NCBI RefSeq assembly: GCF_014654615.1
Contig: NZ_BNBB01000022.1
Span: 1 to 64,000, forward strand
Length of the DNA stretch: 64,000 bases
Direction of reading: 5' to 3'
Source: Streptosporangium violaceochromogenes
Lineage (GTDB): Bacteria; Actinomycetota; Actinomycetes; Streptosporangiales; Streptosporangiaceae
Below, piece after piece: positions 8,148 to 16,401 of this stretch. The notes under the pieces were generated by a model, which worked only from the letters and a program-made list of their open reading frames with translations, was not told the origin of the DNA and ran no database searches. The translations under genes and the position numbers were made by a program. Each line of letters opens with the position of its first letter. Positions within the stretch are counted from its first letter, which is position 1.

Positions 8148-8337
8148 TGGGCGCCGCGCGGCCGCACTCCGGTGGTGACGGTGACCGGCAAAAGGTAGGG
8201 GCGGGTGGCGGTGGCCGGGTGAGCGTACCCGGCTGATGTACCGGGTGCTGGTCCGGCGCGGGCAGCCCGGTGAGGTCAAAGGCTTCGGGCCTGCGCGGTT
8301 CGCGGCGCTGCCGGAGGCCGCGCACGCTCAACTGTAA
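8148..8337 (+). pseudogene. IS630-family transposase fragment
   Basis: The plus strand reads WAPRGRTPVVTVTGK, then a stop, and in another frame RLMYRVLVRRGQPGEVKGFG followed by ALPEAAHAQL and a stop. This is the DDE-domain segment of IS630 transposases (GRRGRTPVVxVTG ... LIYRVLVYRGRKGE ... LLDAAHQQL). At least one frameshift and an in-frame stop are present, with no ends or start. Confidence 0.7.
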
Positions 8338-8339
8338 CT

Positions 8340-8606
8340 TCAGCCTTTCAAGCTCAGCGGCACCTTCGGTGCAACGTCGGCGAACAGAACGTCCGGCAAG
8401 CCGACCTTGCGGATCGCGTTCAGCTTGAACACCTCCCGCTCGATCGTCTTCACACTGACGTTCCCCGGCTCCTCCCGGATCATCGCGAACACGTCCACAC
8501 CGGCCGCCTCGGCCGCGCCGAACAACGCGGCGGGCCCGACGACCCTCGGCGACGGTGCCTTCTGGCTGCGGGCGATCAGGTCCTTCGACCTCCACCGGAC
8601 AAACAC
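8340..8606 (-). pseudogene. Tn3-family transposase fragment (DUF4158 region)
   Basis: The minus-strand frame contains IREEPGNVSVKTIEREVFKL followed by NAIRKVGLPDVLFADVAPKV, the N-terminal part of actinobacterial Tn3 transposases (usually PGNVSLESMLTEVxKL...RAVGLPxGLFxDVAPKV). It stops right after that motif, where the intact protein would continue for several hundred residues. It lies end to end with the IS630 fragment. Confidence 0.7.
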
Positions 8607-8680
8607 GCCTCGGCGCTATCGCTCTTCTGGGGCCTACCCGAAACGCGCCAGAGGTGGTACGGTCCGGGACTGTACTACAG

Positions 8681-8704
8681 TACGATCGTATCGTATGATC
8701 ATAC
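8681..8704. promoter_or_regulatory. Predicted GntR operator pair
   Basis: Two perfect palindromes nearly abut: TACGATCGTA (8681-8690) and GTATGATCATAC (8693-8704). They lie 36 bases before the regulator's start, in the promoter region. GTAT-n4-ATAC fits the short two-fold sites bound by GntR/FCD proteins, so autoregulation is likely. Confidence 0.65.
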
Positions 8705-8739
8705 CGACCGGGCGAGCCGACAAGAAGGTAGAGAGCGCG

Positions 8740-9426
8740 ATGAATGCGGGACCGACCAAGGAAGTCGTGCACGGGAATGCCTTGGTACGCAGGCAGGTCT
8801 ACGAGACGATCCGGCAGGCGATTCTCGAAATGCGCATCAAGCCCGGGCAGCGCCTCATTGAACGCGAGCTGATCGAGATGACCGGCGCGTCGCGGACGAG
8901 CGTGCGCGAGGCTCTGCGGGAACTCATTGCCGACGGAATCGTCAAGACCGTGCCATACAACCGGCACATTGTCGGAATTCCCACACAGGACGAGGCTCGG
9001 GAGTTGTACGACGTCCGCGGTGCGCTGGAGGCGTTAGCCGCTCGCCGTTTCACCGAACTCGCTTCGGAGGAAGAGATACAGGACCTCAGCGCTGCGGTTG
9101 ACGCCTACGGCGCGGCCTCCACTGTCGGCGACCGGATCGCCTCGAAGGGCGATATCTACCGCATCCTCGGGTCGCACACACCGGTGGTGTACGCGGTACT
9201 GCACACCCTCAACGCACGGGTGGCCCTAATGCGCACCATGTCGCTGACTGTCCCTGACCGGCACCAGGAATCGGTAAAGGAGATCCGCCGAATACTCACG
9301 GCCATCAAGAGTCGTGACTCGGCCGCAGCAGCCAATGAGTCGTTGGCCCACGCCGAAAAAGCCTGTACGGTCGCGATGCGGCTGCTCAGTGAGAGCCCCT
9401 GGTCGGTGGCCATGGGGTGGGACTGA
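8740..9426 (+). CDS. GntR-family (FCD domain) transcriptional regulator of the catabolic operon
   Basis: A 228-residue regulator. The winged helix is at about residues 12-80 (VYETIRQAILEMRIKPGQRL, then TGASRTSVREALRELIADGI). An FCD effector domain follows (DEARELYDVRGALEALAARR; ends with helices rich in His/Glu). The ATG at 8740 is preferred to the in-frame ATG at 8695 because the latter lies inside the palindromic operator. It stands 157 bases upstream of the first catabolic gene, same strand. FCD regulators usually sense organic acids, which fits a repressor released by the pathway substrate. Confidence 0.88.
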   Translation: MNAGPTKEVVHGNALVRRQVYETIRQAILEMRIKPGQRLIERELIEMTGASRTSVREALRELIADGIVKTVPYNRHIVGIPTQDEARELYDVRGALEALAARRFTELASEEEIQDLSAAVDAYGAASTVGDRIASKGDIYRILGSHTPVVYAVLHTLNARVALMRTMSLTVPDRHQESVKEIRRILTAIKSRDSAAAANESLAHAEKACTVAMRLLSESPWSVAMGWD

Positions 9427-9583
9427 CGTGATCGACGACTGCGGCGTGCCGGCGGCCCTGGCCGCCTGCCGCGTAATGCACAGCGTTCTGCGCGACCCGA
9501 CGAACGCACCGCGCGAAACCGATCACCAATAACGAGAACGGCGCCGCTTCGCACCGTAACCAGACGAAGGAATGGGGACGTTT

Positions 9584-10423
9584 GTGTCTGATTTTGAATC
9601 GAATTACGAAACCGTAGCCGTGGAGCAACGCGACGACGGGGCAACGTGGATTACGTTCAATCGCCCGGAGAAGCGCAATGCGATGAACCCGAGGATGCAC
9701 TTCGAAATGGTCGACGTGTTGGGACGGCTCGAGGCCGATGACCGTACCCGGGTGTTGGTCTTCACCGGCGCCGGGGAATCCTGGGTCGCCGGACAGGATA
9801 TCGAGGAATACTTCCGCCAGCAGGACGACGACCCGATGGGCCTGGCCGCATCCAGCAGGGCAAGCCAAGAGTGGCGCTGGCGACGACTCTGGGCCTACCC
9901 CAAGCCGACCATTGCCATGGTCAACGGCTGGTGCTTCGGCGGCGGATTCACCCAATTGACCGCCTGTGATCTGGCAATCGCGGCGGATGAGGCCCAGTTC
10001 GGCCTCAGTGAAGTCAACTGGGGCATTTTGCCCGGCGGATATGTGAGCCGGGCCATCAAGGAGGTATTGGGCTACCGCGACATCATGCGCCTCATCCTTA
10101 CCGGCGACCCGATCGACGGCAAGGAGGCCGAGCGGATCGGCCTGGTCAACAAGTCGGTGCCGCTGGCGGAACTGCGGGACGAGACCGAACGGTTGGTGGC
10201 CAAGTTGCTGTTGAAGAACAGCGCGGTCATGAACGCCACCAAGCAGGCGTACAAGTTCGTCAAGGACATGGGCATGCTAGAAGCCGAGGAATACCTGAAG
10301 GTCAAGCAGATCGCCCTGCGGGCCACCGATCCCCAGAAGGGTCGCACGCATGGGATGAGCCAGTTTCTCGACGACAAGACCTACCGCCCGGGGCTTGGGC
10401 CGTACCAGCAGCCCGTCCAGTGA
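9584..10423 (+). CDS. Enoyl-CoA hydratase, hydroxycinnamoyl-CoA hydratase-lyase (HCHL)-like
   Basis: A 279-residue crotonase-fold enzyme. KPTIAMVNGWCFGGGF, then CDLAIAADEAQFGLSEVNWG with the Glu corresponding to HCHL Glu143, and LDDKTYRPGL near the end are much closer to hydroxycinnamoyl-CoA hydratase-lyase (feruloyl-CoA to vanillin plus acetyl-CoA) than to short-chain hydratases. EEYLKVKQ supplies a Tyr where HCHL has its substrate-gating Tyr. The oxyanion-hole region is GAGESWVAGQDI. GTG at 9584 has GGGGACGTTT before it. An ATG at 9572 has the GAAGGA touching it and is less likely. Its likely aryl or heteroaryl substrate is unknown. The stop overlaps the next start. Confidence 0.85.
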   Translation: MSDFESNYETVAVEQRDDGATWITFNRPEKRNAMNPRMHFEMVDVLGRLEADDRTRVLVFTGAGESWVAGQDIEEYFRQQDDDPMGLAASSRASQEWRWRRLWAYPKPTIAMVNGWCFGGGFTQLTACDLAIAADEAQFGLSEVNWGILPGGYVSRAIKEVLGYRDIMRLILTGDPIDGKEAERIGLVNKSVPLAELRDETERLVAKLLLKNSAVMNATKQAYKFVKDMGMLEAEEYLKVKQIALRATDPQKGRTHGMSQFLDDKTYRPGLGPYQQPVQ

Positions 10424-11589
10424 GCACCAACGAGATGCCCGGGCTGTTCGACCTGCCGTTGGAATTGAAGGACCTGCGAACCGTGGTTCGCCAGTTCGTG
10501 GCGCGGGAACTCATCCCGTTGGAGCAGGTTGTCGGACCACAGCAGATCACACCCGATCACGTGCGCCTCCTTCGCGGCCCCATCGAGGCGATGGGCCTTT
10601 GGCAGTTGGACTTGTCCGAGGAGTTCGGCGGGCCAGGTCTGGATCTGCTGGCCCGATGTGTGGTGTACGAGGAGATCGGTCGGACGAGCGTCTTGCCGAT
10701 GCGCGGCCTCGCCTGCCTCTTCGGCCCCCGGGTTGGACCGATCCTTGAGCAGTGCAATGAGGAGCAACGCGGCCGCTTCCTGTATCCGGCGATCCGTGGC
10801 GAGCTCAAAATCTGCTTCGCCCAGACCGAGCCCGAAGCCGGGTCCGACCCGGCAGCTGTTCGGACGCGTGCCGTGCGCCGCGGCGACACGTACGTTCTCA
10901 ACGGGTCCAAGCGATTCATCACCGACGCGTGGCAGTCCGACTACGCCCAAGTCCTCTGTCAACTCGACGACGGCCGGGGGACAGACACCATGGGGATGCT
11001 CATGGTGGACCTTGCCTCACCGGGTGTGGCCCACGGACGGCGCGAGCCGACCATGATGGGTGATGCCCCTTCCGAGGTGACGTTCCAGGATGTCGCCGTA
11101 CCGGTGACGAACCTGCTGGGTGAGGCGGGCAAGGGGTTCGCCCTCAGTCAGCGATGGCTAAGCGAGGGCCGGATCAAGCGCCAAGGCGCGCTTTGCCTGG
11201 GCATCGCGCAGCGGTCGCTGGACCTCATGCTGGATTACGCCCGCGGACGGACCACCTTCGGCCGACCATTGGCAGACCGCCAGGCGATTCAGTTCATGAT
11301 CGCGGATTCCGCGCTGGAGTTGGATGCCGCGCGCCTGATGGTCCATTCGGCAGCAGCCCGGTTCGACCGCGGCGAGGACGTCCGAAACGCCAGCTACATG
11401 GTGAAAATGAGCAGTGTCGAGACCGCTTGCCGGATCGTGGACCGAGCCCTGCAGGTCCACGGAGGCGTGGGGCTAACCCACGAACTGCCCCTTGAGTACT
11501 GGTATCGCCAGACGCGCAGCATGCGCATCACCGAGGGCTCGCACGAAGTGCTGCGGTGGGTCCTCGGACGCAACCTGGTCAGGACCTGA
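10420..11589 (+). CDS. Acyl-CoA dehydrogenase
   Basis: A 389-residue flavoenzyme that would introduce the alpha-beta double bond for the preceding hydratase-lyase. The N-terminal helical domain is followed by FAD-contacting CFAQTEPEAGSDPAAVRTRA at about residue 130. The C-terminal helical domain has ARGRTTFGRPLADRQAIQFM and VHGGVGLTHELPLEYWYRQT. ITEGSHEVLRWVLGR carries the Glu at the position of the catalytic base in the medium-chain family. The start is GTG, overlapping the hydratase stop by four bases, so the two are coupled. The electron acceptor (ETF) is not encoded nearby. Confidence 0.9.
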   Translation: MSTNEMPGLFDLPLELKDLRTVVRQFVARELIPLEQVVGPQQITPDHVRLLRGPIEAMGLWQLDLSEEFGGPGLDLLARCVVYEEIGRTSVLPMRGLACLFGPRVGPILEQCNEEQRGRFLYPAIRGELKICFAQTEPEAGSDPAAVRTRAVRRGDTYVLNGSKRFITDAWQSDYAQVLCQLDDGRGTDTMGMLMVDLASPGVAHGRREPTMMGDAPSEVTFQDVAVPVTNLLGEAGKGFALSQRWLSEGRIKRQGALCLGIAQRSLDLMLDYARGRTTFGRPLADRQAIQFMIADSALELDAARLMVHSAAARFDRGEDVRNASYMVKMSSVETACRIVDRALQVHGGVGLTHELPLEYWYRQTRSMRITEGSHEVLRWVLGRNLVRT

Positions 11590-11700
11590 ACCAGCTCGGG
11601 ACGACCACCCTCGACCCAGCTCTTGACCACCGGCGTCCGCGCCACTGTGGCGATCACATTCAGACGACAACAACCAGTGAAACGATGGGAAGGAACGTTT

Positions 11701-13086
11701 GTGCCGCAGAAGATCCGTTTTCGCGATGGGATCATCCAGACCCCTGATGGCCCGCTAGAGCAGGACCTTCAGATCGAGGGCGACCGGGTCGCGGCCCTGC
11801 TCGGGCGGGACGAGCGCAGCGACGCCGGCGTCACGGACTTCGATGCCTCGGGCCTGTGGATCATGCCCGGCATCGTCGACCTCCACGCGCACACCCGAGT
11901 TCCCGGATACGAGCACAAGGAGGACTACGTCACGGCATCACGTGCCGCGGCCCGGGGCGGGATCACGACCTTCGTCGACATGCCCAACGTCGACCCGCCG
12001 ACCACCACCGTCGAGTTGCTACGGGAGAAGCGTGCTGTGGCGGAACGCGACTGTCTCGTAGATTGGGGACATTTCGCCGCTGCGACCGACTTGGAGCAGG
12101 TTCCGAGGCTGGCCAAGGCCGGCGCCATGGGCTTCAAGCTGTATCAGCTCAAGGGCGCCTACCCGCACGACCCCCGGCTCGCCGTCGACGACCCAGCCAC
12201 CCTCTACGAGACCTTCAAAGCGATCAAAGAAACCGGCCTGCCCTGCCTCGTCCACCCGTGCAGCCAATCCCTGCTGGAGCATCTCTACAGCACCGCTCTG
12301 GAGTCAGGGAGCCCCAAGGACGTCACGACCTTCAGCCGCACCTACTCGAGTGAGGTCATCTGGTCGGTTGGCGTCGCGATCCTCATGGCTGTCCAGCGCG
12401 CCACGGGAGTGCGCCTCCACCTAGTGCACACCCACGCGGCCGACGTCATCAATCAGCTCCGGACCGCTAAGGCCAACGGGTTCAGTGTCACGGCGGCCTG
12501 CGACCCGAAGTACTTCCACATGCGGATGGAAGACCTCGAAACCGCCGGGGCACGGGGGATTCCGGGTGGCTTCATCTCCGAGGACGAGGGTCGGATGGCC
12601 GAGGTCTGGCGTGCGCTGGACGACGGCACGATCGACATCATCGATGCGGACCATGGCGCTCACACGCTGGAGGAGATGGCTCGGACCACGAACGACCCAC
12701 GCTCGGGGCCCATCGGCGGCCCGCAGTACGAGTACCTGCTGTCGGTGTTCCTCAACGACGTCAACGAGGGCAAACTCCGGATCGCCCGCCTCGTTGACCT
12801 CCTGTGCCGTCGTCCGGCCCAGATCATCGGGCTCTACCCGAACAAGGGATCGTTGGAGCCCGGCGCTTCGGCGGACATTGTCGTTGTCGACCCCCGACGC
12901 AAGGTTCACCCGCTCGACGAGCGCACCGAAAACAAGTCGGGCTGGACCCCCTACCACGGCCGGACCCTCACAGGTGGTCCGGTGCTGACAATGCTGCGCG
13001 GCCAGATCATCGCCGAGAACGAGACCATCGTCGGCGAACCGGGCTTCGGCCGGCACATCGGCCGCGACTCACTGAAGGACGGGTGA
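11701..13086 (+). CDS. Cyclic-amide amidohydrolase (dihydropyrimidinase/allantoinase/hydantoinase-like)
   Basis: A 461-residue metal-dependent amidohydrolase. Binuclear-site ligands are visible: HxH in MPGIVDLHAHTRVPG (about residue 60), a carboxylated-Lys candidate in AMGFKLYQLKG, His in PCLVHPCSQS and LHLVHTHAAD, and the Asp in IDIIDADHGAHT. Such enzymes open cyclic imides, ureides or lactams. The frame is open upstream, but GTG 11701 has GGAAGGAACG eight bases before it. A 111-base gap precedes it and the next gene follows after four bases. The exact ring opened cannot be read from sequence. Confidence 0.85.
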   Translation: MPQKIRFRDGIIQTPDGPLEQDLQIEGDRVAALLGRDERSDAGVTDFDASGLWIMPGIVDLHAHTRVPGYEHKEDYVTASRAAARGGITTFVDMPNVDPPTTTVELLREKRAVAERDCLVDWGHFAAATDLEQVPRLAKAGAMGFKLYQLKGAYPHDPRLAVDDPATLYETFKAIKETGLPCLVHPCSQSLLEHLYSTALESGSPKDVTTFSRTYSSEVIWSVGVAILMAVQRATGVRLHLVHTHAADVINQLRTAKANGFSVTAACDPKYFHMRMEDLETAGARGIPGGFISEDEGRMAEVWRALDDGTIDIIDADHGAHTLEEMARTTNDPRSGPIGGPQYEYLLSVFLNDVNEGKLRIARLVDLLCRRPAQIIGLYPNKGSLEPGASADIVVVDPRRKVHPLDERTENKSGWTPYHGRTLTGGPVLTMLRGQIIAENETIVGEPGFGRHIGRDSLKDG

Positions 13087-13090
13087 ACGT

Positions 13091-14611
13091 ATGAGCAGGC
13101 AAGAGACCGTGACCGTATCTCCCATGGCGACCTCTGCCGTGGTGCACACGGTGCCTGCGGAGGACGCACCGTTCGCACCCATGTTTCACTCCGGCTCGTG
13201 GCACCGCGGGGTATCGGGCCGCACGATGACGGTGCGAGCGGCAGCCAACGGCGCAACGCTCGCCGAGGTCCCCAACGCCACCGCGGCCGACGTGGACGAG
13301 GCCTTCGACACGGCACGCACGGCCCAGAAGACCTGGGCGGCCATGGCGCCCTCGGAGCGAGGCAAGGTGCTGCACCGAGTCGCGGACGCCATCGATGCGG
13401 CGCAGGACGAGCTGGCCATCCTTGAGGCTTTCGACTCCGGCAACCCTGTGACGGCGATGCGCCGCGATGTGGCCAAAGGTGCGGAGATCTTTCGGCACAT
13501 GGCCGGGCTGGGCCATCTGCTCAACGGCGAGGTGATACCGGTCTCCACCGAGGGACTGCACTACACCCGGCGGTATCCCTACGGGGTCGTGGCCAGAATC
13601 GTGGCCTTCAACCACCCGTTCCTGTTCGCATGCGGACGGGTCTCCTCGGCCATGGTCGCCGGCAATTCGGTGCTGCTAAAGCCGTCGGAGCACACGCCGT
13701 TTGCCGCCCTCGCACTGGCCCGGTTGACCGAGGACATCATTCCTCCCGGGGTGTTCAGCGTCCTCACCGGCGGCGCGGAGCTCGGGGCGGCACTGACAGC
13801 ACATCGCGGCATCGAGCGCATCTCATTTACCGGCAGCGTAGGTACCGCGCTGAAGATCTCCGAGCAAGCGGCACTCAGCGGGCACATCAAATCCATGAGC
13901 TTCGAGCTCGGCGGTAAGAACCCCATGATTGTTCTGCCTGACGCCGACCCCGAGAAGGTTGCCGCAGCCGCTGTGCGCGGAATGAACTTCACGGCGGTCC
14001 AGGGGCAAAGCTGTGGCTCGACGACAAGGCTGTTCCTCCACAGGGACATCGCCGCAGAGGTGATGAAGCATTTGATACCTCGGGTCGAGGCCATCCGCAT
14101 AGGGAGGCCGGACGACCCGGAGACCGAGATGGGCTGTCTGATCAGCCAAGAGGCCGTAGACCGCTGCCTGGAGTTCATCGCTCAGGGAGTGCGGGACGGC
14201 GCAAAGGTTGTCGCCGGCGGCCGGATCCCTGACAACCCAGAACTGTCCCATGGCCCCTACCTGTTGCCTACGGTTCTCGTCGATGTCCCAGACCGGTCGA
14301 TCTGCGCGACGAACGAGATCTTCGGTCCGGTTCTCAGCGTCATGGAGTGGTCCGACCTCGACGATGTCCTCCAACGCGCAAATTCGCTGTCGTACGGACT
14401 GACCGCTGCGGTCTGGACCAATGATGTCGGCCGTGCCCTGCGCATCGCTGACGCCTTGGAGTCGGGCTACGTGTGGATCAACGACGTCGAGTTCCGCCAC
14501 TACGCCGTTCCGTTCGGCGGTTGGAAGGACTCCGGCATCGGGGCCGAGTATGGCCTCGACGAGCCGATGTCGTTCACCCGCAGCAAGACGATAGTCGCCA
14601 ACTACGGCTAG
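13091..14611 (+). CDS. NAD(P)-dependent aldehyde dehydrogenase
   Basis: A 506-residue ALDH. Asn of the oxyanion hole is in IVAFNHPFLFACGR, the cofactor loop is ISFTGSVGTALKISEQ, the general-base Glu is in SFELGGKNPMIV, and the nucleophilic Cys is in VQGQSCGSTTRLFL. A 45-residue N-terminal extension precedes the domain. Given a hydratase-lyase in the same operon that would release an aldehyde and acetyl-CoA, this enzyme most simply oxidises that aldehyde to the acid, as vanillin dehydrogenase does after HCHL. Substrate assignment is inference from context. Confidence 0.9.
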   Translation: MSRQETVTVSPMATSAVVHTVPAEDAPFAPMFHSGSWHRGVSGRTMTVRAAANGATLAEVPNATAADVDEAFDTARTAQKTWAAMAPSERGKVLHRVADAIDAAQDELAILEAFDSGNPVTAMRRDVAKGAEIFRHMAGLGHLLNGEVIPVSTEGLHYTRRYPYGVVARIVAFNHPFLFACGRVSSAMVAGNSVLLKPSEHTPFAALALARLTEDIIPPGVFSVLTGGAELGAALTAHRGIERISFTGSVGTALKISEQAALSGHIKSMSFELGGKNPMIVLPDADPEKVAAAAVRGMNFTAVQGQSCGSTTRLFLHRDIAAEVMKHLIPRVEAIRIGRPDDPETEMGCLISQEAVDRCLEFIAQGVRDGAKVVAGGRIPDNPELSHGPYLLPTVLVDVPDRSICATNEIFGPVLSVMEWSDLDDVLQRANSLSYGLTAAVWTNDVGRALRIADALESGYVWINDVEFRHYAVPFGGWKDSGIGAEYGLDEPMSFTRSKTIVANYG

Positions 14612-14670
14612 ACCCAACAACCGCCCGAGATAGAGCGGCCGTGCCAACCAACTTCTGACAGGGGAAATTG

Positions 14671-15249
14671 ATGTCGCTGGAAATCAGGAAGATCGTGTCC
14701 TTCATCGAGGACGTACACCGCGAGGGTGCGCGTCAGATATCGCCGCCGATGCACGCCGCTGCGGTGAGCGCCGTAATCCGCAACCCCTGGGCCGGGCTGG
14801 GCTACGTCGAGGATCTGTATCCACTCATTGAGGAAGTTGCTCCGAAGCTCGCGAACGCCATCGTGCCGAACCTCATTCAAATCATGGGCGGACCCGACAA
14901 TATCGCCGCGTACGGCAAGTCTGCGACGGTCGGGCTCTCCGGTGAGGTGGAGCACGCCTCCGCGCTCATCCACACGCTGCGATTTGGCAACGTGCTCCGC
15001 GACCAGGCCGCTGGAACCAGCTTCCTCAGCTTCACGAACAAGCGAGGGCCCGCCGGGGCCAACATCACCATCCCGATGGTGCACAAGACCGACCGCGCCG
15101 AGCGGTCCCATTTTCTCACCATCGAGACCCACATCGCGGACGCGCCCATGGCTGACGAGATCGTCGTCTCCATCGCCGCGGCCTCCAGCGGTCGGCCGTT
15201 CGCCCGGATCGGCAACCGCCACCAAGACGTCGAAATCGGCGCAGTTTGA
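14671..15249 (+). CDS. DUF1185 (PF06684) 'amino acid synthesis' family protein
   Basis: A 192-residue protein of the family whose solved members show a variant of the Bacillus chorismate-mutase fold and for which a role in amino-acid metabolism was suggested only from structure. Visible family landmarks are IRKIVSFIEDVHREGAR, the core AAVSAVIRNPWAG, GYVEDLYPLIEEV, AYGKSATVGLSGEVEHASAL, GPAGANITIPMVHK and DEIVVSIAAASSGRP. The ATG at 14671 follows AGGGGAAATTG. It sits between aldehyde dehydrogenase and a metallo-amidohydrolase in a catabolic operon, which argues for a catabolic isomerase- or hydrolase-like role here. Confidence 0.85.
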   Translation: MSLEIRKIVSFIEDVHREGARQISPPMHAAAVSAVIRNPWAGLGYVEDLYPLIEEVAPKLANAIVPNLIQIMGGPDNIAAYGKSATVGLSGEVEHASALIHTLRFGNVLRDQAAGTSFLSFTNKRGPAGANITIPMVHKTDRAERSHFLTIETHIADAPMADEIVVSIAAASSGRPFARIGNRHQDVEIGAV

Positions 15250-15318
15250 TGGACGCACCCGCCGGCCGGCGCTGCCCACCGCGTCGCCGTCGGGTCCCAA
15301 CGAAAGGTGCGGTCAACC

Positions 15319-16401
15319 ATGATCGCAGATACAGCCGGAGCCCCCGGCGCGGGGCCTCGCGCCGTCGACTTTCACAGTCATGTGCTCCCGCAGGCTTATG
15401 TCGCGCGGCTTGCCGAGCTGGCCCAGTCCGATCCCATGCTGTCCGCGGCCCGCCACGCCTCCACACCGGAGGGAATGTCGCGATTGCCGTCATCCTGTGC
15501 GCGACACATGCTCAACGGCCTTGAGGGTCGGCTGGACCTTCTCTCAGCCTCGGGCATAGCCTGCCAGATCCTCAGTGCCGGCTCGGCACTCGCGTTTCCT
15601 CGGGGTGTCGCCCACCGGGTGGAACTAGTGTCCGCGTGGAATGACGCGGTCCGTGACGCGATCCTGGCCTCGCCACGGCCGTCAGCCTTCCGAGTCTTCG
15701 GATCGGTCCCGCTGCCCGACGTCCCCGCGGCCATCCGTGAGACCCACCGAGTGGCCCAGCACGAGACAACGGTCGGCTTCAGCGTCACAGCACACGTCCT
15801 AGGCGAATCGCTCGACTCAGAGCGGTTTCATCCACTCTTCTCGTTGTGGAACGAAATGGACGCTGCGGTCTTCGTGCACCCAGACCGGTTCCGGACCCGG
15901 GGGCTGATGCCGACGCACACCGAGGTGGACGCGGGAACCCAGTTCGACGACACCTTGGCGACGCTGCAGGTGACCGGTCCAGGGATACGCGAACGCTTCC
16001 CCCGTATCCGCTGGATCATCGCGCACCTTGGAGGCACCTTCGCCTTTCTCCTCGAACGACTTGACGAGCACTGGGAACGCGACCAGCAGTGGCGGCCCGG
16101 GACTCGGCGACCGAGCACGAGCCTGGACAACGTGTGGTTCGACACCGCGGGGCATGGACCCGCGGCCGTCCGGTTCGCAATCGAGACGCTCGGCCACGAG
16201 CGGTTCGTGTTCGGCACAGATTTCCCGATGCTTGGTGCCAAGCACCTGGAGGGAGCGGTCGAGCGGCTGCACTACGCCGTCAGTGGCCTCGACCGGGCGA
16301 ACAAGATCCTCGGCGGGACGGTGCGGGAACTACTCCCGCAACCCCTTGGCGGGCCGGTGGACAGGCGCCACCGCACCATCGGGGGTGCCAACGATGTCTG
16401 A
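15319..16401 (+). CDS. Amidohydrolase-2 family protein (ACMSD-like decarboxylase/hydrolase)
   Basis: A 360-residue TIM-barrel metalloenzyme of PF04909, the family of aminocarboxymuconate-semialdehyde decarboxylase and gamma-resorcylate decarboxylase. Metal ligands are visible: AVDFHSHVLPQ (HxH), AVFVHPDRFR, RWIIAHLGGTFAF and FVFGTDFPMLG (Asp). ATG 15319 has AAAGGTG nine bases before it. The stop overlaps the permease start by eight bases, so enzyme and transporter are co-translated. A non-oxidative decarboxylation or C-C hydrolysis of a ring-opened intermediate would fit. The activity itself is not determinable from sequence. Confidence 0.85.
   Translation: MIADTAGAPGAGPRAVDFHSHVLPQAYVARLAELAQSDPMLSAARHASTPEGMSRLPSSCARHMLNGLEGRLDLLSASGIACQILSAGSALAFPRGVAHRVELVSAWNDAVRDAILASPRPSAFRVFGSVPLPDVPAAIRETHRVAQHETTVGFSVTAHVLGESLDSERFHPLFSLWNEMDAAVFVHPDRFRTRGLMPTHTEVDAGTQFDDTLATLQVTGPGIRERFPRIRWIIAHLGGTFAFLLERLDEHWERDQQWRPGTRRPSTSLDNVWFDTAGHGPAAVRFAIETLGHERFVFGTDFPMLGAKHLEGAVERLHYAVSGLDRANKILGGTVRELLPQPLGGPVDRRHRTIGGANDV

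Noticed and set aside
7768..8967. 399-codon minus-strand frame spanning mobile-element debris and the GntR gene
   Set aside because: It covers parts of three unrelated relics and lies antisense to a clear GntR gene; no coherent domain.
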